Source: Helianthus annuus
Lineage: Eukaryota; Streptophyta; Magnoliopsida; Asterales; Asteraceae
NCBI RefSeq assembly: GCF_002127325.2
Contig: NC_035448.2
Location: 127,322,561-127,386,560 of the forward strand
Direction of reading: 5' to 3'
Length of the DNA: 64,000 nt
Part shown: piece by piece, positions 10,623 to 22,300 of the stretch
How the letters are laid out: the number at the start of each line of letters is the position of its first letter
How positions within the stretch are numbered: position 1 is the stretch's first letter
The notes under the pieces: model-generated
Database searches by the model: none
The model's input: the letters and a program-made list of their open reading frames with translations, nothing else
What the model was told of the DNA's origin: nothing
Made by a program: the position numbers and the translations under genes

Positions 10623-11382
10623 ATGTCATCATTTGGATCGCATACTTCTCGCACTACCCGCCGCAACCACGCTGACAAACGCATTGCATCACTAGTCGCC
10701 AAGGAAATGGCCAAGGTCATTCCGCAGATCGTCAGCGAAATCAATGAAGTCGGTAGCAAGACCTCTGAGGAATCTAAGACTGACTCACCCGGAGCTACTT
10801 TTAGCTTCAAGCAATTCAAGGCCTGTGGCCCTAAGGACTTCACTGGTGAAGACGAGCCCAACGCCATGTTTCAGTGGTTTGACTCGATTGAAGTCACTCT
10901 TCGTCAAAACGGATGCCTAGACAACCTCCGCACTGTAAACGCAACTGGCGTTTTCCAGTCCAGGGCTCTGGACTGGTGGACTGCCGAAAGAAACAGGCGA
11001 GGTAACGACGCAGCCTAGGGACTTTCTTGGGAGGAATTGAAGGAAATCTCCAGAAGCTGGAGAACGAGTTTTGGAATATCAAGCAAAAAGGTGGCGACCA
11101 TGCTGGTCTTATTGCCCGCTTTAAGCAGCTTAGTATCATCTGTCCTGGCCAAGTCTCAACTCCCGACATCACAAACAAGAAATACATTCGCTCACTACAT
11201 GATTGTGTTGCCGATTTTGTTCAAGCAGCCAAGACTACTACCATCGAAGAGACTTATCAACTCGCCCTGAAATCAATGATAAGCGAGTTATGGCTGGTTA
11301 CTTCAAGAACACCACCAAAAGTCTCCATCAAGTTACCGCTACTCCCGCGCCCGAAACCGCCGCATCTCAAGGATGGAAATCT
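10623..11382 (+). pseudogene. Gag of gypsy A, N-terminal part
   Basis: Starts at ATG 10623. It shows the gypsy capsid domain (FKQFKACGPKDFTGED near the start, then RALDWWTAER). Damage seen: TAG at 11016-11018, a frame change near 11040, and another near 11260. A segment after SWEELKE also appears to be missing. The remaining homology (LENEFWNIKQKGGDHAGLIA, then KRVMAGYF) continues to 11382, where copia B is inserted; gag resumes at 30724. Gag proteins form the virus-like particle in the cytoplasm. Confidence 0.85.
11378..11382 (+). repeat. TSD of copia B, left copy
   Basis: AATCT, identical to 30719-30723 on the far side of B. Confidence 0.95.
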
Positions 11383-11923
11383 TGTAGGATCGATTTCGAC
11401 CTGAATGAGTCGTTCGGAAGAGCTCTGGTCCATTTCAGAGGTGGAAACTAAGAAACAAACTTGAAAAACAGCTTGAAATACACTTTAATCCTCCTGTATA
11501 TTGAAATAACAGTGTTTACAATTAGAGGAAATACCGGTAGCACTTCGGTATCACTTGACCTATCCGTTACAAATGACAACGTTTGAATCCTATTTATAGA
11601 GTACACCCTACCGTTTGAAACCCTTCAAACGGTTACAAGCTTATTTCAAACGGTCACACCCAATCAAACGGCCACATACAATTTACATATTTCAAACGGC
11701 CAACATACAAACAAAATACATTCAAACGGAACCATTTCATTGGACCTTTCAAACGGAAGTCTCTCATTGGACCATTCAAAATTTTGTCCTATATGTAATG
11801 ATGCAATGATGATGTCACTATTGTGATGTCATCATCAAAGATGATGACATAATCTTTGATCCAAATCCGCAACGAACCCGAGACTCGATATTAAGACGAA
11901 GACGACAGATGACTGCACCAACA
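11383..11923 (-). repeat. 3' LTR of copia B
   Basis: 541 bp; on the minus strand it starts TGTTGGTGCAG and ends GATCCTACA. It contains six CAAACGG motifs and one inverted CCGTTTG (11609-11755). A TATA box (TCTATAAATA on the minus strand) lies at about 11591-11600. A perfect inverted repeat lies at 11826-11850: arms ATGTCATCATC and GATGATGACAT, with a 3-base spacer. Confidence 0.95.
11605..11755 (-). repeat. CAAACGG motif array in the B 3' LTR
   Basis: Six TTCAAACGG-type copies within about 150 bp, plus one inverted copy. The inverted copy and its neighbour form ACCGTTTGAA...CTTCAAACGGT, an inverted repeat immediately upstream (in the B sense) of the TATA box. The same array is present in the 5' LTR at about 30410-30550. 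Confidence 0.9.
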
Positions 11924-11935
11924 GACTCCCCCTCA
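11924..11935 (-). promoter_or_regulatory. Polypurine tract of copia B
   Basis: TGAGGGGGAGTC on the minus strand, directly before the 3' LTR. Further GGGGGAG motifs on the same strand lie at 12099-12110, 13386-13398 and 13501-13510. Repeated PPT-like motifs are a known Sirevirus trait. Confidence 0.85.
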
Positions 11936-12549
11936 GATGTTGACGAGTCTTAAGTGTCGAGTCTTCGACGACTTCAGTCTTTATCAGTCTGAACGCTCTC
12001 TGAAATATCTCACAGTGTAAGCATCCTCAAATCTTTCTCTTTTCTTTTTATCAGCATCAACAGACTCCCGATGAACAATCTCTACTCGGATGTCTTCAGA
12101 CTCCCCCTTTCGATATGTTGGGATCGCAGTCTGGCATGTTGAAATCACTAAGTCTTCAGGTATCGGAACCTGGATCTCTATCTCTTAGAAACCTGCACAT
12201 CCTCTACCTCACAATAAATTTCCTGATGATAACTTGAAAAAAAAATCTCACCATCTAATGAATCACTCGCAGACATTATACAATCAAAGAATGATTTTAC
12301 AATGTTAATTTTTTTTTTTAAAAACAACCACTTGAAGATATATCATTTTTATTTTCAAAACAACACACTCTCCCAAACCAACTGTTCATCATATTTAGCA
12401 CCCGGAATTTTGAAAATCAACTTTTCAATATCAGTTGTCGAAAATCTTTTTGACTTTTCAAAAATTTAAGCTAAAACACACTAAAAATCTTTTTGGATTT
12501 TTGACATAAGAGAAATAAAATACAGACATTATTTTTGTGAGTTTGTGTA

Positions 12550-13290
12550 AGAGGATCATATCAGCTTATGAGACAAATCACCAACACCGTTAAGCTTGAT
12601 TTCATTTTAAGTTCTAAACAATTTACCTAGATTGTCAGTATACTGGTCCACTTTAAATTTTCACACAACGTTCAACTGATCCGAGATACGATATTAATGT
12701 CTTAGAAACTAAAACTTATCCGTGTGTCCCACTACTTGAATATGCTCCCGTATCCAGATCCCAATATTCAGTCTTACAGGTGAGTATACCTAGATGATAT
12801 CTATAAGGGGTTAGGTGCGAAACCGTGAGAGCTCAGGTCAGAACTTCCGTTCAGCAGAGAGATGACGGCTCGACTTTTGGTGGGTCCCCTTTAGAGGATC
12901 TTTTTTACAACAGCAATGACTATCAATTTTATTGTTTCATCGATTTGCTGAGGGCGGCGCTTTTTCAAGCATTTGCAGAAAGTATTATCCGGGGACTAGG
13001 TCAGTACTTCCATACAGCAGAAGTCCCGGGATAATACCCCAGATATCACTGAGCATAAAGACCTAGTATCTCAGAATAAGGGATCTTTCAAACAAGATTT
13101 CAGGGGTTACCTATATATCCAAGAAGTTGTTACCCACAGAATAAGCAAGTTTGGATTTTTTAGGTTTATATCTCGTCACAATCTACTAAATGTGCAAAAA
13201 TCTACTGACACATCTACAGAAAGATTGTCTATCACTTTTTAAACTTTCCAATTCTTTAGCATGTTGTGATAGTCCACTGATGTACTATCA
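12550..13290 (-). repeat. 3' block shared by B and C
   Basis: Matches C 22965-23705 in the element sense. Examples are CCGTTAAGCT, TTAAACAATT, and the run around GGTAACCCCTGAAATCT to GTGCGAAACCGTGAGAG read in either direction. The LTRs of B and C are unrelated in sequence, yet this interior block is clearly alignable. The antisense frames in the block (for example MRAQVRTSVQQRDDGSTFG) break differently in B and C, so they are not supported as genes. Confidence 0.8.
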
Positions 13291-13814
13291 TTTCCTCTTT
13301 TTGTCACAACAAACTCATTTTTGGTTTTTATCATGTTTTTGTCTTTTTCAAATTTTCTAATGTTTTTGGATTTTCTGAAAATTTCTACTCCCCCTAAAAT
13401 GCAAACACATTAATGAAAATTGAAAACAAACTATACAGAAACATGACAACCGATATCAAATCGCATCAATTCGCCATTCACTTTGGCATAAACAATCAGA
13501 ACTCCCCCTATCAACAAACTATTTTCTCATTAGATTTCAAAACACTTAAGTTTGTTTTAATCAAAATGATTTTTCCGGAAAATAAGTTTGGTTGATTTTA
13601 CCACTTGTAGGTATATCAATACTAAGTTCGGGGATGTGGTTCATCATCTTGTCTCTCAATCACTTGTAGGAAAATGCAAGTACAAATTAATGTCCTTGAT
13701 TTACCATATGCACAAGTTATGCACAAACAAATCTTCTAACCACTTGTAAACAAACACAAACAAACCTTTTTTACCGTTTGCATGATTGACATTACCATAG
13801 AAAATTCCTCAAGA

Positions 13815-14122
13815 AAGATGCCGATACCTGCTCCTCGCTTACCAACCTGGGAGCTCCGGCATAGTCCTTTATTCTGTGAAAATTTCAACACATTTACAAT
13901 CTAGGTTGAAGGACTATTTCACTAACACACATTTACACGAAAGATGCCGATTCCTGATCCACGATTACCAACTTGGGATCTCCGGCATAGTCCTTTATTC
14001 TGTAAAAATTTCAACACATTTACAATCTAGGTTGAAGGACTATTTCACTAACACACATTTACACGAAAGATGCCGATTCCTGATCCACGATTACCAACTT
14101 GGGATCTCCGGCAAGTCCGGTG
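13815..14122 (-). repeat. 126-bp tandem repeat at the gag end of B
   Basis: Copies begin with AAGATGCCGAT at 13815, 13941 and 14067: two full units and a partial third, with a period of exactly 126. The unit includes sequence matching the C gag-pol boundary (minus strand GAATCGGCATCTTTC, as at C 19301-19315). Units 1 and 2 differ at several positions. Confidence 0.92.
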
Positions 14123-14124
14123 TT

Positions 14125-14339
14125 TTACTCAAACATAATGTCCACCCAAGCCTCACCAGCCTTGGGTGACTTTGGAACACATCTGTCCCACCAACATTTT
14201 GATTTATAAAACTATTTAGCACCCTTTACCTTCTTATCAACCATCTTCCCAAAAATGTGTTTGACTTTCCCGTTGAAAGCCTTCTCAACATCAAATTCTC
14301 CTTTATCAGCAAAGAATTGATTTGAGATCTCTACCTTTC
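14125..14339 (-). pseudogene. Gag of copia B, C-terminal remnant beyond element C
   Basis: Continuation of B gag after the C insertion. On the minus strand the frame reads through VEISNQFFADKGEFDVEKAF and a Lys-rich stretch to a TAG, then PKAGEAWVDIMFE and TAA at 14125-14127. The ending matches the C gag end (ADEAWVDTMFD), which confirms that gag, not pol, finishes here. Confidence 0.8.
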
Positions 14340-14765
14340 TGTTGATGCATGGGATGTCTGTTGACTACGTCTACATGAAGTCTTAGGTCTAAATAGGTCA
14401 TCAGGGGGTCTAGATTGTCAAATATGTACAAAATAGAAGTAGGTTCGCTTTTATGTCAGTTTGGTTATAGGTCCGCTCATAGGTACGTAAAGTGGTTCGC
14501 TTATGTGTCATTGATACAGGTCCGCTCATTTGAACTGTCATATGAGCGAACCACCATAGGCTATATATATGGGATCAGTTGGAGCGGATCTCATCAGTCG
14601 TGTGTGTACTCTGGAGCGAAACTCTGTCAAAATTTACTTAGAAAGTTATAAAAGCAGTGGAATTAAAAGAACAAGCTGTTGTAACGTCATATATACTGAT
14701 TCCGTCTTTATATGTGATGATGAATTGTCTCGGCTGACTTTTCGGGTCAAAACAACGGTCCAACA
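14340..14765 (+). repeat. 5' LTR of copia C
   Basis: 426 bp from TGTTGATGCATGG to CGGTCCAACA. It contains four GGTCCGCT/GGTTCGCT motifs and one inverted copy. An inverted repeat at 14519-14552 has one mismatch compared with the 3' copy. A TATA box lies at about 14561-14570. Confidence 0.96.
14519..14570 (+). promoter_or_regulatory. Inverted repeat and TATA box in the C 5' LTR
   Basis: GGTCCGCTCATTTGA and TCATATGAGCGAACC form a 15-bp-arm inverted repeat with a 4-base loop. CTATATATAT follows 8 bases later. In the 3' LTR (24632-24665) the arms match except for one G:T-type position. The element transcript should start downstream of this site. Confidence 0.75.
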
Positions 14766-14767
14766 AG

Positions 14768-14779
14768 TTGTATCAGAGC
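14768..14779 (+). promoter_or_regulatory. Primer-binding site of copia C
   Basis: TTGTATCAGAGC, two bases after the 5' LTR; one mismatch to the tRNA-iMet complement TGGTATCAGAGC. Confidence 0.9.
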
Positions 14780-15480
14780 TCAGGACAAGGAGTTCATACT
14801 ACTACAGCTTATATCTGCAGAAATCTCTCTTTTCTACTCACTTTCTCTCATACTTTTTCGATTTACAGTGGTTCCTACGGTTGAAATTGTCTGAAAATGG
14901 AGTATAACGTGTAAAACATACTAATAACAAACCCTAGAAAGTTTCAGGTTAAAACTCGGATTAAAAATGGTTAAAATTGGGTAAAAACCTAGGTTCTCTT
15001 TTTCGAACATCGAGAGGTTCGCTTTTTCGGACAAGAATTTGAATTAAGATTCGCTCGAAATTCACACGAGATTCGCTCGAAATAACCGGTTTGGTTCGCT
15101 CATTCAGACAGTTTTACTGTTAGATTCGCTCGAACGGACACATACAGGTCCGCTCGAACGTACTTCTCTGGTCCGCTTATTTGTCCAAGTGACTGATTCG
15201 CTTATACGGTCCGCTCGAATGAACATTCTCTGGTTCGCTCGAACACACTTTACCTGGTTCGCTCGAACATATATTACTTGGTCCGCTTATACGGACAGTT
15301 TCTGGTCCGCTCGAAAGGACAATTTCTGGTTCGCTCAAACTGTTATTATCTGGTTCGCTTATCTGAACCACATAGATCCGCTTATCTGTCATTCACAGAT
15401 AGATCCGCTTTTGTGTCCTGTTGTTCAAAAATTTCGAAAAATTTTTCTAAGTGTCGGTTGATTTTGCAGGTACAGTCAAA
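14780..15480 (+). other. Untranslated leader of copia C
   Basis: 700 bp between the primer site and the gag ATG. Its right half is the 24-bp array described separately. TTTTGCAGGTAC just before the ATG (about 15464-15475) resembles a splice acceptor, so a spliced gag transcript is possible but unproven. Confidence 0.6.
15010..15415 (+). repeat. 24-bp tandem array in the C leader
   Basis: About 17 copies of a core [G/A]T[C/T]CGCT[C/T]. From about 15205 on they recur at strict 24-bp spacing, each unit starting TGGTTCGCTCGAAC or a close variant. Units contain TTCGAGCGAA-like self-complementary sequence. Because 24 is a multiple of 3, open frames appear on both strands; these are by-products of the repeat. 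Confidence 0.92.
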
Positions 15481-18400
15481 ATGGATGATATTTTCATGAA
15501 TCCGTTCAGCGACATGTACGCGTTCACGGGAAGTTCAGGAAACAATGATACGTTGTCGAGCAATACGAACGAGGATCCATCGAAAGAGAAAAAGAAAGAA
15601 GCTTGGGAGTCCGAGAGTGCATTCGGAACATTCAACAAACCTCCGAAGCTTATGGCAATCGAGGAGTACAGCCGTTGGTCAAGAAAATTTGAAGATTGGT
15701 TGATGGCGTTTGCTTTTGCAAGTTGGAAAAGTCTGAAAAATGGGTACATACTTGGAGACAAAACTGGAGAAACTTTATCATCAGCTGAAGAAATTGAATC
15801 TTTTGTAGCCGAACAAAAGTGTGTAGCCTTGTTGTTCCAATCAGTTCGGGAGGATATTATTTCTTTAATAGACTATTCAAATGCGAAAGATTTGTGGAAT
15901 AAGCTTGAAAAGAAATGTCTAGGAAGTTCGGAAATAGTGAAAAACAAACGAAAGCTTCTTAGAAAAGAATTTGATCTTTTTGGATGTCTAAAGAATGAAT
16001 CGGTTTGTAAAATGATAGAAAGGTTCGGTCATCTGAAGCTGGAATTAGCAAGACATGAAATCAAGTTTTCTGATGAAGAACTAGTTGACAAACTGTTCGA
16101 TTCATTACCAGATGAGGTTGATTGGAGATATTATGCGCTTATGTTGAAGAACACTATTGCTCCTAAAGATTTGACTCCAGATTTGGTGATTGAGAGACTT
16201 GAAAGTCACGAGCTGGAACTGAAGAAAACTTACAAAGTCAATCACTCTTCTTATCAGCAGAATTTGGATCTCTGTTATCCAAAAAGCATGATGCCAAAAG
16301 CAACTTCTCCAAAGACTGCATTTTCAGCTGAGAATGTATCTCCAGCAAGCAAAGAAAGTGAAAGCAGTCCAAGCAGCGGAAGTCACAGTGGTTATCACAG
16401 TGGATCTTCATCTTCTGCAAATCGTTCTAATGCGAAGTTTTCTTGCAACATCGCGATAGATCTGAAGAACACACAGAATTTTGATGAGGAGTCGGCTAAA
16501 CAACAGATGGTCTTTTTGGCATCTGTGTTAGAATCCTACGAAGGGTTGGTGGCTGGTAAGATTGGGAATACAAATCTAACGAAAGAAGATTACGATCAGA
16601 TAGATCCCGAAGAAATAGAGCTGATCGACATTCGTTGGGCGATGGCGAGTGTTGTTCGACGTGCTCAGCGTTTCATGGAAATTACCGGGAGAAAGACGAC
16701 CGGTGGTCCGTCTACAAAGTTGGGGTTCGACAAATCCAAGGTGACGTGCTTTAAGTGTAAGCAGAAGGGTCACTTCAAGCGTGAATGCAGAAACGCGTAC
16801 GCTGATGAGTCAGAGAATCCGTTTAGAGATGATTACTACAAGAAGGCAATATATCATCAGAATAAATCTGAGCCGCCTAGATTAAAGCAGACCGAAGATA
16901 ACAGAGACAAATCGAGGGCTCTTGCAGTGATTTACGATGATGAGGGGTATGATTGGAGCAAAGAGGTTCTACCGGAAGAAGACGCAGTCGGTTATGCTTT
17001 CATGGCAAAGAATGAACCCATTCCGTGGAAAGATAATCGAACAGAAGAGCAGAAGTATAACTATAGGAAAATGATTGCCCAAAACAAAATCATTAGAATT
17101 TCTGGTATCTTTCTGGAAGCTAGAAGAGCGTATGGGATCCGGACAGAGAATGCTACCTTGATCCGTATGGCAACATTGCAATTGATGACAAGACACTTGA
17201 TATAGAAGCCATCATCAAGGAATACGAAAAAGAGGATGAGTATTGGCAACACAAATGGTGGGGAACGCCAACCAAGAAAATGATTGAAGAAGAGAAAGAG
17301 AAAGAGAGAAAGGAGAAAGAAGAGAAAGAGAAGAAAGAAAAAGATGAAATCGAGAATTCAAAGAAGGTTGATACGGGCATTATCGATACTACGCAGGAGT
17401 TGACGGCAGAGAACCTGGGAAAAATGGCTGACAAAGTGCTAGCTGCAAAAGCACTTGAGGTAGACTCTAACTCTGTGACTGAGTCTAAGGGCCAAGTCAG
17501 TCCAAGTGCGTCAACAAATGCGTCAGGTAAAAAGATCGATGGAAATGCTGACTGCAAAAATTGCACCAAAGAATGCAATTTTTGTAGCACTGTCACGTAC
17601 CTCAACAGTGAGAAAATTAAAAATCTGACAGCGAAGGTTAGAAGTGTTGAGGATCAAATACTTGGTCGTGACAAAACTGTGAAAGCTTCAACTGAACGAA
17701 TTAGAGAATTAACTGGTCAAATTGAAAAAGATAAAATTGATCATGAAAAAGTTAAAAATGAAAATGAAAAGTTAATTCTTGAAAACCGTCAGATTTCTGA
17801 AAAATTTGAAAAACTCAAAAGCACTGTTAAAGAAAGTGATGATCGAAATGGTAAAACGTTTAAAGAAAACGAACATCTGAGAGCTGTGGTAAGAATAAAA
17901 GAAGAATCAATTAATAAACAACTGGATGAAATCGCTAAATTGAAACTTAAAGTTCAAGAAGCTGAAATCGAGAATGAGCGAATTCAGTTGAAACTTAACA
18001 ATTATAGCTCCGCAAGCTTTGTGTTGCAGAACATTGTTCCTAAACCTATAGGGAAAAACAAAGCTGGCGAAGATGTGTTTTCTTACGGCACCGGTGTAGG
18101 GTTTCACAAAGTTCCACCGCCGATTTTGCATAATTACACTAAAAAGGAATCTGGGTTGGTTGAACTTGAGGAGGGAAGTTAAGTGCAACTTCCTGAGAAC
18201 ATTGATGTCATGTTCACGTCTTCCAATGACGATAGTGTCCAAAATGATGTGGTAAAAAGTGTGGTTGACAAAGTACTAAAACCGGATTGTGACACTTCTG
18301 AGGAGGATGGGTGTTTTCTGGACAAATACATTCCGAAACAACAGTCCAAAAACAACTTAAATGAAGAATCATACCTTGTCATGTACAAGATGATGGGTTC

Positions 18401-19259
18401 GGATAAGTTGTTTTCGGATTCAGAGTTTCCGATCGAGAATGTTAACATGAACAAATTGACAAATGTTTTCAAACTTGTTGAAGTTGAGTTGTCAGCAGTG
18501 AATAATCTGTGTCAAAAGAAAGATAAAATGAAATTTGTGAAAGAAAAGATTTACAACAAGAAATCTGTTTATCCACCTCGTTTTTACAATAACAACAGAA
18601 ACAACTGGTCGGGTGGTTATCAGGGGGGTAAACAGTATCAGAAAAGAAATGTTCCAAACAAGAGGTTTGTCGAGAAGAAAACATTTGTGAATAGTTCGAG
18701 TTCACTAGCTGATGAAGAGAAACAAATTTTTTCGAAATCTAATAAAGAGTTCTTTGAGAAGAGAGCTTCACAGGCTCAGTCTGAAGGCACGAGTCGAGTA
18801 GCTGATACTCGTACTTGTTTTAGATGTGATCAGGTTGGTCATATTGCACGAAAGTGTACATTTGTGAAGCCTAAGACTGAAGCTGTGAAAGTTCAACAAA
18901 AGAAGGTTGATGTGAAGGGTAAAGCACCAATGATTGTTGAGAAAAGGGTTGTTGAAAAGAAGAATGTTAAAATTGATAACATCAAAATGAAAAATGAACC
19001 CGTTAAGAAGTTGGTAACTCAAAATGATAAATTTTACAAAAGGGTTGCAGTAACTCAACAGGTGTGGAAACCTAAAACTGAACCAAAAGTTGAGAAGAAA
19101 GTTTCAACTTCTGAGGTGAAAAAGGCTGAAGAATCAATTACGGTTGATTATGATGCAAATTTTCCACCTCTCAAGGCTGAAAATTTCAAAATTCAAATTG
19201 CGAGAGTCAAGTTTACACCTAAGGCTGATGAGGCCTGGGTGGACACCATGTTTGACTAA
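15481..19259 (+). pseudogene. Large Gag of copia C, one frameshift and one nonsense codon
   Basis: Start chosen at ATG 15481 (MDDIFMNPFSDMYAF). Domains in order: the UBN2-type gag domain (PPKLMAIEEYSRWSRKFEDW onward); a first CCHC knuckle (CFKCKQKGHFKREC, about 16750-16790); an acidic segment; a Lys/Glu-rich stretch; a Cys cluster CKNCTKECNFC (about 17551-17583); a long coiled coil (about 17600-18000); a segment with KVPPPILHNY; a second CCHC knuckle (CFRCDQVGHIARKC, about 18815-18856); and an end at AWVDTMFD. A one-base deletion near 17165 shifts the frame and TAA at 18180-18182 interrupts it. Copia Gag is usually 300-600 residues; this one would be about 1,250. Sireviruses are known for enlarged, coiled-coil Gag. 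The shifts may have arisen after insertion. Confidence 0.85.
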
Positions 19260-19330
19260 ACAGTTTGAATTGCCGGAGCTTCCTGGTTTGCGAAGCATGA
19301 ATCGGCATCTTTCTTGAAGTTGTTTAAGTG

Positions 19331-22300
19331 ATGATTGGTTATGTGCAGGATCTTCCAAAACTTGTATCCAGGTGGATCATGGATAGTGGAGCATCGAGAC
19401 ATATGACAGGGAAGACCGCATTACTGTATGATGTGAGAAACATTAACGGTGGTTATGTAGGTTTTGCGGGTAATCAAGGAGGAAAGATCATAGGTGAAGG
19501 AACGTTATCGAATGGCATTGTAACGTTTGAGAGGGTTAACTACATCGCTGAGCTGGAGAACAACTTGCTGAGTATCTCCCAGATCTGTGACAGGATGTAT
19601 ACTACTCATTTCACCGACAAAGAATGTTTGATCTTGAAACCGGGATTTGTGATACCTGAGGAATGGATCATCATGAGGGCACCAAGAGTCAATGATCTGT
19701 ACGTGTTGGACATGAGTGTCGCTACTACAACCACGGGTCAAGCTCATTGTTTTGTGTCCAGAGCAACGGAAAAAGAGTCAAGATTGTGGCACCGAAAGAT
19801 GGGGCATATTCACCTAAGGAAGATGAATCACTTGGTACATAACGATTTGGTTACAGGAGTGCATGTCAAAGGTTTTCATCTGGAAGGGGAGTGCATAAGT
19901 TGTGTCAAAGGCAAACAGAAGAAAAAGTCACACCCTACAAAGCAAGTCAATTCAGTTTCAAGACCTTTGGAAAGACTTCACATGGATTTGTTCGGTCCAG
20001 TGAATGTCAAGAGTATAACAGGAGACTACTACTGTTTGGTCGTGACTGATGATTATTCCAGATTTTCGTGGGTTTCATTCTTGAAATCAAAAGAGGAAAC
20101 GTTTGACAGCTTGATGGCATTGTTTAAAAGAATTGAGAATCTGTACCAGAGGCCGATTTGTAGAATACGAAGTGATAATGGTACTGAGTTCGAAAACAGT
20201 AAGATGGAAGAATTTTGTGATGAAAGAGGTATACTGCATGAGTTTAGTGCTCCGTACACTCCGCAGCAGAATGGAGTTGCAGAACGCAAAAACCGAACGC
20301 TAATCGAGACAGCCAGAACGATGCTTGCAGGCTCTAAATTGCCAATAAATTTCTGGGCTGAAGCTGTTTCTGCTGCATGCTATACTCTCAACAGAGTTCT
20401 TACTGTCAAGAAATTCAACAAGACATGTTTTGAGCTAATCAATAACCGCAAGCCGAATTTGAAGTATCTAGAACCGTTTGGGTCTCCCTGTACGGTTATA
20501 GAGCCTGAAGGAAAATTTGGTCCGAAGAGCATTGAGGGTATCTTTGTTGGTTATTCAAGTCCTACACGACGTGTCTTCGTTCCAAGCGAGAAGCGGATTA
20601 TTGAAGCAGTGAATGTTGAATGTCAAGGTTACACTATGCCGCCACAGAATCCTGGTGATTCATGGCGTTATCATTATGACAAACTTTGGGATTCGTTTGA
20701 CATGAGAGAAGAATCAGAGGAAGAAGAAGATTTCTTTGATGAGCTGGATATTTTGCGAGAGTATGAGTCGCAGCTCAGGTTCCCAGCAGAGTATTCTGGA
20801 AGACCTCGGGAAACTTCAAATGACGATGAAGCAGGTCCTAGCAATGCTGGTGAACATGATGATGAAGTTGCTCCTGGTAATCAGCCGGCTGTGAATGATG
20901 ATCAAGAAGCTGATAACATGCCAGTTTTTTACCATGGTGATTCAGATCTTGAGGGGGAGCAGATCCAGTTATCAAGTCAAACAAACCAAGTTGGTGAACA
21001 AGATGCAGAGCAGAATGTTACTAATCTGGAGGGAAATGTAGAAGTTCCAAGCGAAGTGATGCCGCGAACTCTTTCTTATCATCCAGAGGAGTTGATCATA
21101 GGAGAATTGCAATCGGGCGTTCGCACGAGACGTCAAATTGACCAGGGCTTAACATGTTTTTATTCTACAGTAGCACCTTTACAAACTGAATTTTCATTAA
21201 GTTGTTTTATCTCGCAGGTCGAACCGAGAACTTACAAAGAGGCGCTTACTGAAGACTCTTGGGTCATATCGATGCAAGAAGAGTTAAGTCAGTTTGAAAA
21301 GTTGGGGGTATGGAAGTTAGTTGATTTGCCGGATGGTCAAAGGAAAATCAATACAAAATGGGTTTTCAAATGTAAGAGGGACGATAGAGGAGTGGTTGTA
21401 AGGAACGAAGCTCGACTCGTTGTTCAGGGCTTTAGTCAACAGGAGAGGATTGATTTTACAGAAGTCTATGCTCCTGTCGCACGACTAGAGGCTATCAGAA
21501 TTTTCCTAGCATTTGCGTCTTGGAAGAATTTCAAAGTATATCAGTTGGATGTAAAGTCAACGTTTCTTTATGGGAAGGTCAAAGAGGAGGTTTATGTTGG
21601 TCAGCCGCTGGGCTTTACTGACCCAATCCACAAGAACAAAGTTTATTTGCTGGACAAAACGTTGTATGGTCTACATCAGGCGCCGAGAGCCTGGTACGAG
21701 ACTTTGTCTCAACACTTACTCGCTAACCAGTTCATACGTGGAAAAGTGGATGCCACTCTCTTCACTAAAGTCGTTGATGGTCATCTTCTGATAGTACAAA
21801 TTTATGTGGACGATATAATTTTTGGGTCAACGAATGAGAAATTGTGCAAAGATTTCGAACAGGTGATGAAGCAGAAATTCGAAATGTCATCGATGGGGGA
21901 GATGAAATTCTTTCTGGGTCTACAAGTTGAACAACTTCCTGAGGGAATTTTCATTCATCAAACAAAGTACGTGCATGATATTCTAGAGAATTTTGGAATG
22001 TCAAGTTCTACTCCAGCTGCTACCCCACTTGCGACTAATCATGGGATTCACCCAGATCTCACCGGAGACAGGGCTGATGAAACGTTCTACCGTTCCATGA
22101 TAGGTTCTTTGATGTATCTGACTGCTTCACGTCCTGATATCATGTACCCAACGTGCCTCGCAGCAAGATTTCAGTCTAACCCGAGAGCATCGCACATGAT
22201 TATTGTCAAAAGGATATTACGTTACCTGAAAGGTACTCCGTCATTGGGGTTATGGTATCCTAGGAAAGGCGATTTTACGCTCGAAGAGTATTCCGATTCG

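Larger units (their letters stand above)
11936..14124 (-). other. Non-coding 3' region of copia B where pol is missing
   Basis: About 2.2 kb between the gag stop and the polypurine tract. It contains no integrase or reverse transcriptase similarity in any frame. It holds a 126-bp tandem repeat (13815-14122), four PPT-like motifs, and a block shared with copia C (12550-13290). Confidence 0.8.

Noticed and set aside
10423..10695. 90-residue frame before A gag as an extra ORF like that of E
   Set aside because: It is a short translation of a TATGTG repeat overlapping gag in another frame, with no ORF-like composition.
12825..13034. Frame beginning MRAQVRTSVQQRDDGSTFG in B, also at 23181-23426 in C
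   Set aside because: It is antisense to both elements and the two copies diverge by frameshifts after about 25 residues, so protein-level conservation is not supported; kept only as part of the shared 3' block.
15010..15415. CRISPR-like array
   Set aside because: Repeats are contiguous 24-bp degenerate units without unique spacers, in a plant retrotransposon leader.
15177..15461. Overlapping frames on both strands with eight-residue repeats
   Set aside because: Produced by the 24-bp leader array; no ATG context or homology supports translation.
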